From NCBI RefSeq assembly GCF_021283545.2, contig NZ_CP128540.1, positions 4,499,501 through 4,563,500 on the forward strand: DNA of 64,000 nucleotides, written 5' to 3'. The stretch comes from Pseudomonas alloputida. Its GTDB lineage: Bacteria > Pseudomonadota > Gammaproteobacteria > Pseudomonadales > Pseudomonadaceae. Below the pieces are notes generated by a model. That model was not told the DNA's origin, ran no database searches, and saw only the letters and a list, made by a program, of their open reading frames with translations. Shown piece by piece: positions 1 to 9,103 of this stretch. The stretch's first letter is position 1. Every line of letters begins with the position of its first letter. Made by a program: the position numbers and the translations under genes.

Positions 1-402
1 TTCAGTCAGGGCGAAGCACACGGCCTTTTCGGCACGGCACACCGGCTGCAGGAACGCCTCGATCTGGGTCGGGCTCGCCACCTTGAACAGATGGCCGATA
101 CGGGGCGGCCCGGAAAGCTCGCCGAGAATATGCGGCGCCAGCATCGAGCCGGTGAGCACCGTGGCTTCCTTGACCGCACACAGGTCTGACACGCTCAACC
201 CGGCGCCACCTATCGCCTCGGGCAGCATGATGTTGTAGAAGCCCTGCTCGCACGAGCGCTGCCATACCTGCTGCAGCACCGCCCGCGGGTGCGGCTCTGC
301 CCAACTGAGACCGGCTTGCTGTTCCAGGGGCAGGATTTCGTTGCGAACGAAGCCACTGATGGCCTCGATGATCTGCTGGGCCTTTTCGCTTGGCTGATAC
401 AT
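1..402 (-). CDS. Acyl-CoA dehydrogenase, N-terminal part (cut by window edge)
   Basis: The 134 visible codons start at ATG 402-400 (MYQPSEKAQQIIEAISGF) and run off the left edge. The sequence fits the N-terminal helical domain of acyl-CoA dehydrogenases: an amphipathic start, then GFYNIMLPEAIGGAGLSVSD, which resembles the 'lPe.yGG.Gl' segment of the family. Members are FAD enzymes that make the alpha-beta double bond in acyl-CoAs. It lies 14 bp downstream of the acyl-CoA synthetase on the same strand, so the two are probably co-transcribed and act one after the other on the same carboxylic acid. Substrate chain length cannot be judged without the missing C-terminal half. Confidence 0.85.
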   Translation of the reverse strand, partial: MYQPSEKAQQIIEAISGFVRNEILPLEQQAGLSWAEPHPRAVLQQVWQRSCEQGFYNIMLPEAIGGAGLSVSDLCAVKEATVLTGSMLAPHILGELSGPPRIGHLFKVASPTQIEAFLQPVCRAEKAVCFALTE

Positions 403-416
403 GGTCGTTCCTCGTG

Positions 417-1964
417 TCAGATACGGCGTTCGCTGTTTTGCCAGTAGGCGTCACGGATCAACCGGCGCACCACCTTGCCGTTGGGGTTTTTCGGCAGCTC
501 GCTGACGAAGTCCACGGCACGTGGTTTCTTGAAACCGGCCAGGGCCTGGGCGCAATGTTCGATGACGTCCTGCTCCTGCAGCGCCATGCCCGGCTTGAGC
601 ACGATCACCGCCCGCACCGCTTCGCCCCACTGCTCGTCAGGCACCCCCACCACCGCCGCCTCGAACACCTGCGGCATGCTGTAGAGCACCTGCTCGACCT
701 CGCTGGGGTAAATGTTGAAACCACCGGAAATGATCATTTCTTTCTTGCGGTCGACGATGAACACATACCCCTGCTCATCCACCGTGGCCAGGTCGCCAGT
801 CAGGTAGTAGCCGTCGCGCATCACCTCGGCGGTGAGGTGGGGTGCGCGCCAGTAGCCCTGCATGATGTCCGGGCCCTTGACTACGATTTCGCCCACCTCT
901 CCCGGCTGGACGTCCTGGAAGTGGTCGTTCACCACGCGCAGGTCGGTTTCGAAGTAGCAACGCCCGCATGAGGCCAGGCGCCGGTAGTCGCCGCCCTCGC
1001 ACAAATGGTCCTGTTCGGTCAGGACGGTTACCAGCGAGCAGGTCTCGCCAGCACCGTAACCCTGGGCCAGGATCGGCCCGAAGACCTCGATGGCCCGCTT
1101 CACCAGCGCTGGTGCCATCGGCGCGGCACCGTACATCACCAGGCGCAAGCTGCTCAGGTCGTAGCGCTCGACATCGGGGAAGTTGACCAGGCGATTGATC
1201 ATGGCAGGCACCAGGAACAAGCGGGTTACGCCTTCGCGCTGGATGGTCTCGAGCAACAGCTGGTCGTCGTAGCGCTCCAGCAGCAGGTTGCAGGCACCGA
1301 CCGCCAGCAGTGGCATCAGCTGCATGCCGCTGGCATGGGTGATAGGCCCGACGTGAGCCATGACATCGCCCGGGGCGGCGCGACGGGTAGGGCTGGCGAG
1401 GCTCTTGCGGATAAGCGCCTTGCGGTTGCCCACGCTGAGCATCGCAGCCTTGAGCACACCAGAGCTGCCAGAGGTGTAATGCAAAACGGCGAGGGCGTCG
1501 TCAGGCAGGTCGCAGCTGATTGGCTGGCTACTGCCTTGGGCCAGCAGTGCGGCATAGGTGATGTCACCGCCCCGCTCACCCAAGGTCACGATCAAGCGTA
1601 ACGCAGGTACCTCCTGCCTGCGGGCCAGCAACGCCTGGGCGAGTTGCGCATCGGCGATCAGCGCGACACTGCAGGCGTCGTTGAGCACCTGAATCACTTC
1701 ATCCGGTGCCAGGCGCGCATTGACCGGTACCTTGACCAGGCCGGCCTTGTAGAAAGCCACCTCTGCTTCCACCAGTTCGGCGCGGTTGGGCGCCAGGATG
1801 GCGACATGCTCGCCCGTGGCGATGCCCTGTGCCAGCAAGGCCGAGGCCAGCTGGTTGGCCCGTTGTTCGAGCTGAGCGAAGGTCAGCCGGGTGTGGCGGT
1901 CGATCACCGCCAGACGTTCAGGCCAGTATCTGGCACTTCGACTGGATAGGGTTCCAAGGTTCAC
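417..1964 (-). CDS. AMP-dependent acyl-CoA synthetase/ligase
   Basis: This is an ANL-superfamily acyl-CoA ligase of 515 aa from GTG 1964 (VNLGTLSSRSARYWPERLAV), which is the usual family length. The frame is open for 67 more codons upstream, but that part is low quality and overlaps the divergent promoter region, so the GTG is preferred. Visible motifs are the AMP/P-loop LHYTSGSSGVLKAAML, the adenylation motif GYGAGET, the hinge YYLTGDLATVDEQGYVFIVDRKKEM, and PKNPNGKVVRR with the catalytic Lys near the C-terminus. It activates a carboxylic acid to its CoA thioester through an acyl-adenylate. With the following acyl-CoA dehydrogenase it forms the first two steps of a beta-oxidation-like route. 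The substrate is unknown. Confidence 0.88.
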   Translation of the reverse strand: MNLGTLSSRSARYWPERLAVIDRHTRLTFAQLEQRANQLASALLAQGIATGEHVAILAPNRAELVEAEVAFYKAGLVKVPVNARLAPDEVIQVLNDACSVALIADAQLAQALLARRQEVPALRLIVTLGERGGDITYAALLAQGSSQPISCDLPDDALAVLHYTSGSSGVLKAAMLSVGNRKALIRKSLASPTRRAAPGDVMAHVGPITHASGMQLMPLLAVGACNLLLERYDDQLLLETIQREGVTRLFLVPAMINRLVNFPDVERYDLSSLRLVMYGAAPMAPALVKRAIEVFGPILAQGYGAGETCSLVTVLTEQDHLCEGGDYRRLASCGRCYFETDLRVVNDHFQDVQPGEVGEIVVKGPDIMQGYWRAPHLTAEVMRDGYYLTGDLATVDEQGYVFIVDRKKEMIISGGFNIYPSEVEQVLYSMPQVFEAAVVGVPDEQWGEAVRAVIVLKPGMALQEQDVIEHCAQALAGFKKPRAVDFVSELPKNPNGKVVRRLIRDAYWQNSERRI

Positions 1965-2209
1965 GTTGTTGTTCTCGTCGACGGTTAAGACCCGATCGAT
2001 GCTAAACAGCGTGAAGCCGGGGCAAGTAATACCAGTTGCGTATGCACGCCATAACAGATTGCGCTGGCACTGATAGGTTGACGCCCTGAGGCAAGGATGA
2101 CACATCGCTTGCATATGACACTTTGTGTCATTATGATCAACGCCGTGTCCTGGCGTCGCCTCCACGCCGATCAGCCATTCCTAGTCTCAACCCCCTGCAG
2201 GTACCGCCT
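1965..2209. promoter_or_regulatory. Divergent control region between the ligase and aldolase arms
   Basis: The 245 bp separate two divergently read gene sets. The region is richer in A/T than the flanking genes and contains the perfect palindrome at 2115-2131. No convincing -35/-10 pair was fixed by eye. The arrangement suggests shared control of both arms by one regulator, but no regulator gene is present in this part of the window. Confidence 0.5.
2115..2131. promoter_or_regulatory. Perfect palindrome, candidate operator
   Basis: The sequence ATGACACTTTGTGTCAT is a 7-bp perfect inverted repeat around TTT. It lies about 80 bp upstream of the class II aldolase start and 150 bp upstream of the ligase start. 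The size and symmetry fit a binding site for a dimeric helix-turn-helix regulator (GntR, MarR or similar). The cognate regulator is not known from this window. Confidence 0.5.
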
Positions 2210-2992
2210 ATGACGACCACCATGCACACCCCCAAGGACCAGCTTGTCAAACTCGCCCAGCAACAGATGCTGACGGCGCTGACCGACAACACCTACACCG
2301 TGCGACAAAAACTCGCCCTCACCTGCCGTATCCTGTTCGACGGCGGCCACGACTCTGGCCTGGCCGGGCAGATCACTGCGCGTGCGCAGGAGCCTGGCAC
2401 CTACTACACCCAACAACTGGGGCTTGGCTTCGACGAAATCGCCGCTTCCAACCTGCTGGTGGTGGACGAAGACCTGACGGTGCTGCAAGGCCATGGCATG
2501 GCCAACCCGGCCAACCGCTTCCACAGCTGGCTGTACCGCGCCCGCCCCGACGTCAACTGCATCATCCACACCCACCCGCTGCACAGCGCCGCCTTGTCGA
2601 TGCTGGAAGTTCCGCTGGCCATCTCGCACATGGACCTGTGCCCCCTGTTCGACGACTGTGCATTCCTCAAGGAATGGCCCGGTGTACCGGTGGGCAACGA
2701 AGAAGGCGAAATCATCGCGAACGCGATTGGCGACAAGCGCGCAATCCTGCTTTCCCATCATGGCCTGCTGATCGCTGGGCGTTCGATCGAGGAAGCCTGC
2801 GTGCTCGCTCTGCTGTTCGAGCGCGCAGCAAAGATGCAACTGCTGGCCATGGGCGCCGGTGACATCCGCCCCATCCCCGAAGCACTGGGCAAAGAGGCCC
2901 ACGACTGGATTTCCACCCCCAAACGTCACGGTGCTGCCTTCAGCTACTACGCGCGCCGTGCCTTGCGTGCCCATGGCGACTGCCTGGGCTGA
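2210..2992 (+). CDS. Class II aldolase/adducin-family protein
   Basis: A 260-aa protein of the class II aldolase/adducin fold (fuculose-phosphate aldolase-like). Metal ligands are visible as IIHTHPLHSAAL near residue 120 and LLSHHGLLIAG near 183, the usual HxH...H arrangement for a divalent metal. The start is ATG 2210 (MTTTMHTPKDQLV), where similarity to the family begins; the frame is open upstream but rich in spurious residues. Known members cleave aldols or decarboxylate small hydroxy/keto acids. The gene is followed 44 bp later by a DapA-family lyase and then by two transporters, so it probably works on a small keto or hydroxy acid. The exact substrate cannot be read from the sequence. 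Confidence 0.85.
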   Translation: MTTTMHTPKDQLVKLAQQQMLTALTDNTYTVRQKLALTCRILFDGGHDSGLAGQITARAQEPGTYYTQQLGLGFDEIAASNLLVVDEDLTVLQGHGMANPANRFHSWLYRARPDVNCIIHTHPLHSAALSMLEVPLAISHMDLCPLFDDCAFLKEWPGVPVGNEEGEIIANAIGDKRAILLSHHGLLIAGRSIEEACVLALLFERAAKMQLLAMGAGDIRPIPEALGKEAHDWISTPKRHGAAFSYYARRALRAHGDCLG

Positions 2993-3036
2993 TCGAAGCT
3001 GTACTCTTTCCTCAACAACGGCAAAGGTGCCTGGTC

Positions 3037-3924
3037 ATGTCTACACCTGTAATTCGCGGCGTTATCGGCTACACCATCACTCCCTTCACGGCAGACGGCA
3101 CACTCGACCTGGATGCCTTGGGCACGTCCATCGATAGCCTGATTGCAGGCGGCGTGCACGCCATCGCGCCGCTGGGCAGCACCGGCGAAGGGGCTTACCT
3201 GTCCGACAGCGAATGGGAAACCGTGGTGCGCTTCAGCCAGGCACGCATTGCCGGGCGCGTACCCAGCGTGGTCAGCGTCTCCGACCTGACCACCGCCCGC
3301 ACCGTGCAGCGTGCCCGCCTGGCACAGGCCTGCGGTGCTACGGCGGTGATGGTGCTGCCCATCTCTTACTGGAAGCTCACCGAAGCCGAAGTGGTCGCCC
3401 ACTACAAGGCGGTCGGCGCCGCCATCGACATTCCGATCATGCTCTACAACAACCCGGGCACCAGCGGCACCGACCTGTCGGTGGAGCTGATCCTGCGTAT
3501 CCTCGGCGAGGTGCCCAATGTGACCATGGTCAAGGAAAGCACCGGTGACATCCAGCGCATGCACCGCCTGTTCACGGCTACAGATGGGCAGGTGGCGTTC
3601 TACAACGGTTGCAACCCGCTGACCCTGGAAGCCTTGGTGGCCGGCGCCACGGGCTGGTGTACCGCCGCGCCCAACCTGATCCCGGCACTCAACCTGGCGC
3701 TGTGGGACGCCGTACAACAAGGCGATCTGGCCGAAGCCCGTGCGTTGTTCTACCGCCAGTACGAGCTGCTGGAGTACATCACCCGCCGTGGCCTGCCGAC
3801 CACCATCAAGGCCGGCCTGAAAATGCTCGGCCAGGATGTCGGCGCCCCACGCCTGCCCCTGCAGCCGCTGGATGCGCAAGGCAGCAACCACCTGAAAAGC
3901 CTGCTGGTGGCGCTGACCAACTGA
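3037..3924 (+). CDS. DapA-family (dihydrodipicolinate synthase-like) lyase/aldolase
   Basis: A 295-aa TIM-barrel protein of the DHDPS/NAL family, full length. The Schiff-base lysine is in VTMVKESTGD (Lys166), the catalytic Tyr is in IMLYNNPGTSG (Tyr137), and the carboxylate-binding loop is PLGSTGEG. The family makes or breaks C-C bonds with pyruvate or removes water from sugar acids. This copy is not the lysine-biosynthetic dapA by context: it sits in a catabolic cluster between a class II aldolase and a BenE-type symporter. A strong intrinsic terminator follows at once, so the transporter genes may have their own promoter. Confidence 0.85.
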   Translation: MSTPVIRGVIGYTITPFTADGTLDLDALGTSIDSLIAGGVHAIAPLGSTGEGAYLSDSEWETVVRFSQARIAGRVPSVVSVSDLTTARTVQRARLAQACGATAVMVLPISYWKLTEAEVVAHYKAVGAAIDIPIMLYNNPGTSGTDLSVELILRILGEVPNVTMVKESTGDIQRMHRLFTATDGQVAFYNGCNPLTLEALVAGATGWCTAAPNLIPALNLALWDAVQQGDLAEARALFYRQYELLEYITRRGLPTTIKAGLKMLGQDVGAPRLPLQPLDAQGSNHLKSLLVALTN

Positions 3925-3933
3925 CGCCCAAAC

Positions 3934-3970
3934 CTGCCCGGCAGCCTGTCGCTGTCGGGCAGCCTTTTTC
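3934..3970 (+). terminator. Intrinsic terminator after the DapA-family gene
   Basis: An 11-bp stem (CTGCCCGGCAG with CTGTCGGGCAG, one G-U pair) around a 7-nt loop is followed by CC and TTTTT. It starts ten bases after the stop codon and is the clearest rho-independent terminator on the plus strand here. Confidence 0.85.
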
Positions 3971-4073
3971 TTCAGGAACAGCCTTGGGCTGCGAAAGGGC
4001 CAATGACGCTGCAGTCGGATTACCCCTTCGCCGCACAAAACTGCTCCTCATCTGACCATTACCAGAGGCAACC

Positions 4074-5288
4074 ATGGACGCGCCTGCTCAAAGCTCTGCA
4101 ACCCCGCTCAGGCTGACAGACATCCTTCACCCGGTGATTGCCGGACTCGTTTCGGTGATCGTCAACTACGGCGGCACGTTCATCCTGGTGTTCCAGGCGG
4201 CCAAAGTGGCCGGGCTGAGCCCGGAGCTGACGTCATCGTGGGTCTGGGCGGTGTCGATCGGCGTCGGCCTCAGCGGCCTGGCATTGTCCTGGTACAGCCG
4301 CGAGCCGGTCATCACAGCCTGGTCCACGCCAGCCGCCGCGTTCTTGGTCACCGCCCTGGCCAGCGTGCCCTACAGCGAGGCCATAGGTGCCTACCTGCTG
4401 TCGGCCGCCGGCTTCGTGGTGCTGGGGCTGAGCGGGTGCTTCGAGCGGCTGGTGCGCGTAGTGCCCGGCGGCATTGCCGCCGGCCTGCTGGCCGGCATCC
4501 TGCTGCAGTTCGGCATCGGTGCCTTTGCCAGCCTGTCGGTCGACCCCAGCCTCGCCGGGTTGCTGATTGCAGCGTATGTGGCTTTCAAACGCTTCACCGC
4601 CCGTTACGCCGTGGTCGCCATACTGCTGCTGGGCCTGGGGTACCTGTTGCTGCAGGGGCAAGTAGGCCTGACCACGTTGCGGCTGGAATTTGCCTCCCCG
4701 GTTTTCACAGCGCCCACCTTCTCCCTGAACGCGGCCCTCAGCGTGGCCCTGCCCTTGTTCCTGATCACCCTCACCGGCCAGTACATGCCCGGCATGCTGG
4801 TGCTGCGCAACGATGGATTCAAGACCAGCGCCAACCCGATTGTCGCCGTCACCGGCATGGGCTCGTTGCTGATGGCGCCCTTCGGTTCACACGCGTTCAA
4901 CATCGCGGCCATCACCGCGGCCATCTGCACCGGCAAGGAAGCCCATGAAAACCCGGACAAGCGCTGGGTGGCGGGTATCGCCGCCGGTGTCTGTTACATC
5001 CTCGTCGGGGTGTTCGGGGTCACGCTGGCGAGTGTCTTCATGGCCCTGCCGGGCACCTTTATCACCACCCTGGCGGGCCTTGCCCTGCTGGGCACCATCG
5101 GCGCCAGCCTGGCCAGCGCCCTGGCCGATGCCCGTTCACGCGAGTCAGCACTGATCACCTTCCTGGCGGCGGCGGCCAACATCAGCCTGTTGGGTATTGG
5201 CGGGGCTTTCTGGGGCCTGGTCATTGGTCTGCTGGCCCACGTTGTCCTGAACGGTCGCCTGCCCGGTTTGCGCGGCGCCTCCCGCTAA
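4074..5288 (+). CDS. Benzoate/H+ symporter, BenE family
   Basis: A 404-aa very hydrophobic protein with about 11-12 membrane segments and the BenE-family start (SVIVNYGGTFILVFQAAK) and internal GREPVITAWSTPAAAFL-like segment (SREPVITAWSTPAAAF). BenE proteins take up benzoate or related aromatic acids with protons across the inner membrane. There is no ben catabolic operon beside it; the neighbours are a class II aldolase, a DapA-family lyase and an MFS carrier, so the substrate may be a different carboxylic acid. The start at 4074 gives the expected N-terminus. Confidence 0.88.
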   Translation: MDAPAQSSATPLRLTDILHPVIAGLVSVIVNYGGTFILVFQAAKVAGLSPELTSSWVWAVSIGVGLSGLALSWYSREPVITAWSTPAAAFLVTALASVPYSEAIGAYLLSAAGFVVLGLSGCFERLVRVVPGGIAAGLLAGILLQFGIGAFASLSVDPSLAGLLIAAYVAFKRFTARYAVVAILLLGLGYLLLQGQVGLTTLRLEFASPVFTAPTFSLNAALSVALPLFLITLTGQYMPGMLVLRNDGFKTSANPIVAVTGMGSLLMAPFGSHAFNIAAITAAICTGKEAHENPDKRWVAGIAAGVCYILVGVFGVTLASVFMALPGTFITTLAGLALLGTIGASLASALADARSRESALITFLAAAANISLLGIGGAFWGLVIGLLAHVVLNGRLPGLRGASR

Positions 5289-5347
5289 GCGAGCTTTCCA
5301 CCACCTTGCCGTGCGCCAGGGGCGCACGCTGTTCAACAGGTATCGAC

Positions 5348-6565
5348 ATGCCCCACGCTGGCCCCAAGCTGCTGACCCAAATTGCTGCCGTGCACTTCGT
5401 CAGCCATGTGCACATCATGCTGATCCCGGCGCTACTGCCCGTGCTGCCCGGCCTGCTGGGCGTAGGCTTCGTAGAGCTGGGCGTAGCCCTGGCGGTGTTC
5501 AACATCGTCTCCGCGCTGGTACAGGCCCCGCTGGGTTATGCCGTCGACCACTATGGCGCACGTAAAGTGCTCAAGGCCGGGCTGTTGCTGGGCAGCCTCA
5601 GTTTCGTGCTACTGGCGGCCAGCCCCGGGTATGCGGTATTGCTGGTGGCGATGGCCATGGCTGGCCTGGCCAATGGTGTGTACCACCCGGCCGACTATGC
5701 GCTGCTGGCCAACGGCATCGAGCCCGCACGCCTGGGGCGGTCGTTCTCTATACATACCTTTGCCGGTTTCCTCGGTTCGGCCGTTACCCCAGCCGTATTT
5801 CTCGGCATCGCCGCGGCGCTCGGCACGCGGGCAGCCCTGGCGGCGGGCGCCGTATTCGGGGTAGCCGCGCTACTGCTGATATCGATACCAGGCAGTGGCG
5901 TTTACCGGGTCGCCAGGCCTGCCAACAAACAAGATACAGGCCCGACCGCAGCAACAGGCCGCGTACGTTTGTTCACCCCCATGATCGGCGTGCTGACGGT
6001 GCTGTTCATCCTGCTCAACCTGAGCACCAGTGCCATCGAGAAGTTCTCCGTAGCCGCCCTGGTCCAGGGCCAAGGCCTGACACTGGCCTGGGCCAACGCC
6101 GCGCTCACCGCTTTCCTGCTGAGCAGCGCAGCCGGCGTGCTGTGCGGAGGCGCTTTGGCCGACCGTACCCGGCGCCATGGCCTGGTGGCGGCACTGGCCT
6201 TCGCGCTGGCGGCTGCGCTGACTGCACTGGTGGCGCTGGGGCTGCTGCAGGGCTGGGCATTGGTGGTCGTACTGGGTGCCATCGGCTTGCTCACCGGGGT
6301 CATCGCCCCATCACGGGACATGCTGGTCAAGGCGGCAGCGCCACCCGGGGCCGAGGGCAAAACCTTCGGCCTGGTGTCGACCGGGTTCAACGTCGGCGGT
6401 GCCATCGGGCCGGTGGCGTTCGGCTGGATGCTCGATCAGCGCCTGCCCAACGGGATTTTCGTCGCATCGGTGGTGTTCATGCTGCTGACGGTGCTGCTGA
6501 CCCTGGCACAGGAGATGTATTCAGCCAGAAGGCGCGCGACTGAACAGCTGGCGCGCGCCCTGTAG
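5348..6565 (+). CDS. Major facilitator superfamily transporter
   Basis: A 405-aa protein with about 12 membrane segments. The start is ATG 5348 (MPHAGPKLLTQIAAVHFVSH), preceded by AACAGG. The MFS signature is recognisable in the loop between helices 2 and 3 (YAVDHYGARKVLKAG) and in the second half (ADRTRRHG). The amino half HFVSHVHIMLIPALLP resembles the fosmidomycin-resistance (Fsr) subgroup of exporters and sugar-acid carriers. It follows the BenE-type gene by 59 bp in the same direction, so the two transporters are probably expressed together. The substrate is unknown. Confidence 0.83.
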   Translation: MPHAGPKLLTQIAAVHFVSHVHIMLIPALLPVLPGLLGVGFVELGVALAVFNIVSALVQAPLGYAVDHYGARKVLKAGLLLGSLSFVLLAASPGYAVLLVAMAMAGLANGVYHPADYALLANGIEPARLGRSFSIHTFAGFLGSAVTPAVFLGIAAALGTRAALAAGAVFGVAALLLISIPGSGVYRVARPANKQDTGPTAATGRVRLFTPMIGVLTVLFILLNLSTSAIEKFSVAALVQGQGLTLAWANAALTAFLLSSAAGVLCGGALADRTRRHGLVAALAFALAAALTALVALGLLQGWALVVVLGAIGLLTGVIAPSRDMLVKAAAPPGAEGKTFGLVSTGFNVGGAIGPVAFGWMLDQRLPNGIFVASVVFMLLTVLLTLAQEMYSARRRATEQLARAL

Positions 6566-6600
6566 GCCCGGTACAACATTGCCAGGCCAGGATCAGTCAT

Positions 6601-7911
6601 TCATTGCGCCGGGTTGGCATGCACCACGCGCCCGCCTGCCCCCGGCCGATTGACGAACAGCACATCAAGCACACTGTTGCGCAAGCCCTTCAGGGCGTTC
6701 CAGTTCGCTGACGCATGCACGTATCTGTCGCGCAGCAGCCGCTGTTCTTCCTCGCTCAACCCCACCTGGCCAGTTTCCCCCAAGGCGAACGCATGCAATT
6801 TGCGGCTAATGCCCGACAACTCATCCGGCAGCCGATGCTCAGCCTGCGCCCCCAACGGCGCAAACGGCACGCCAGCGCGCACCGCCAACGCCCGCATCAC
6901 GCTCAAGTACACCCGGGACAAGTGCCCCGCCACGTGCCGCTCCCGGTACACCGCCGCATAGACCTGCTTTTGCGCCTCGTCCCGCCGCCCACCGGCAATC
7001 GGCTCCTCCCAGGTCATCACGCGCGGCCTGGGTTCGCCCATATCGGCAAACGCCGAAGCCAGCAAGGCACTCACCTTGGCATGTACGCGGCACTGCTCGA
7101 CACGCGTGCCTACAGGCACGCACTGGGACTGCGGCTTGCACAGCAACACCTGCTCCAGAAGGGTCTCCGGGTAACCACCCCCAATATTCGAGTGCACGCC
7201 CGGCAGCACGATGTCGTGGCCACTGCGCACCAGCGGGAAGTTATGCCGCCGCTCGTCCTCGGCCACCAGCTGCACCACGTGCCGGGCAATATCCGCACCC
7301 AGGCCCAGGCGCAGGCCACCGTGGCGGCCGTCTGCAGGGTCGAAGTCACCCTGTAAGGGCGCAATGATCGCCGCCACGGTGTCGAACAGGCCGATAAAGT
7401 TGATTGAGGTTTCGCACGCCACCGACAACAGCCCGCCCGCGCCATCGTGCAGCAGGTTGGCCAGATGCCGCACCGCTGCCGCGCCGCGGCTGAAACCGAA
7501 AAGATCGAACTCGACCCCTTCCAGCGTCGCCTGCGGATGCGCCTGGCGCCATGCCCGCAGTTGCTCGGCCATTCCCTGCAACGCCTCGGCAACCCGGGCC
7601 TCTGCCCCTGTGCGCCCATGCCCGGTGGCCGAGGCGTAGACATGGTCGGCTTCACCCGCCAGCGTGCCCACGCCTTCCACATAGCGCTTCAAGAACGCCT
7701 GCGGCCCGTCGGCACCGGCAGCATCAGCCGGATACAACGCATGCAACAGGGCCACATTGCTCAAGGCGTTGCCATAGCTGCCACCCTTGTCACCCTGCTC
7801 ACCCTCCGCCGTGGCATTGTGCAGGTTGTTTCCGGTGCCATCGAAGAACACGCCAAAACGCAGGGTGACCGGCGTAAGGTTTGCCGTGCTGGCGCTGCTC
7901 ATTTTCATCAT
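6601..7911 (-). CDS. DUF2235 alpha/beta-hydrolase (Tle1-like phospholipase family)
   Basis: A 436-aa protein from ATG 7911 with AGGAG seven bases upstream. The frame is open further upstream but without a ribosome site. It opens with the DUF2235 hallmark RFGVFFDGTGNN, has the nucleophile elbow FGFSRGAAAVRHL (Ser near residue 141) and a late VHSNIGGGYPE segment carrying a probable acid and His region. DUF2235 contains the type VI secretion phospholipases Tle1. There is no vgrG, PAAR or immunity gene beside it, so it may be an orphan effector or a cellular lipase; the sequence does not decide. It converges on the MFS gene and is divergent from the MoxR operon. Confidence 0.8.
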   Translation of the reverse strand: MMKMSSASTANLTPVTLRFGVFFDGTGNNLHNATAEGEQGDKGGSYGNALSNVALLHALYPADAAGADGPQAFLKRYVEGVGTLAGEADHVYASATGHGRTGAEARVAEALQGMAEQLRAWRQAHPQATLEGVEFDLFGFSRGAAAVRHLANLLHDGAGGLLSVACETSINFIGLFDTVAAIIAPLQGDFDPADGRHGGLRLGLGADIARHVVQLVAEDERRHNFPLVRSGHDIVLPGVHSNIGGGYPETLLEQVLLCKPQSQCVPVGTRVEQCRVHAKVSALLASAFADMGEPRPRVMTWEEPIAGGRRDEAQKQVYAAVYRERHVAGHLSRVYLSVMRALAVRAGVPFAPLGAQAEHRLPDELSGISRKLHAFALGETGQVGLSEEEQRLLRDRYVHASANWNALKGLRNSVLDVLFVNRPGAGGRVVHANPAQ

Positions 7912-8139
7912 CGTGTCTCCTGCTTGTCCGAAAAGCACAAGCAGGCGCCAGCACGCCGTCACGGACCATCAGGCAAAGGCCAGCCATGCGTGGGACATTT
8001 CTTTGCCCGCAGGCCCGTCTGCAACGATAAATTTACCCGCCGCCATTGGTGGTCGCCCCCCCGGATAGATTAAAGTATCCCCCCTTGCCAAGGCTGCTGC
8101 CTCGCGCCGCCTCAGGCCCCCTACCAGGAACCGTCGCCG

Positions 8140-9099
<960 letters not shown>

Positions 9100-9103
9100 A
9101 CCC

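Noticed and set aside
8050..8139. GGATA...TATCC pair with C-runs upstream of moxR as an operator
   Set aside because: The stem is only 5 bp and the C-runs are not symmetrical; too weak to call.
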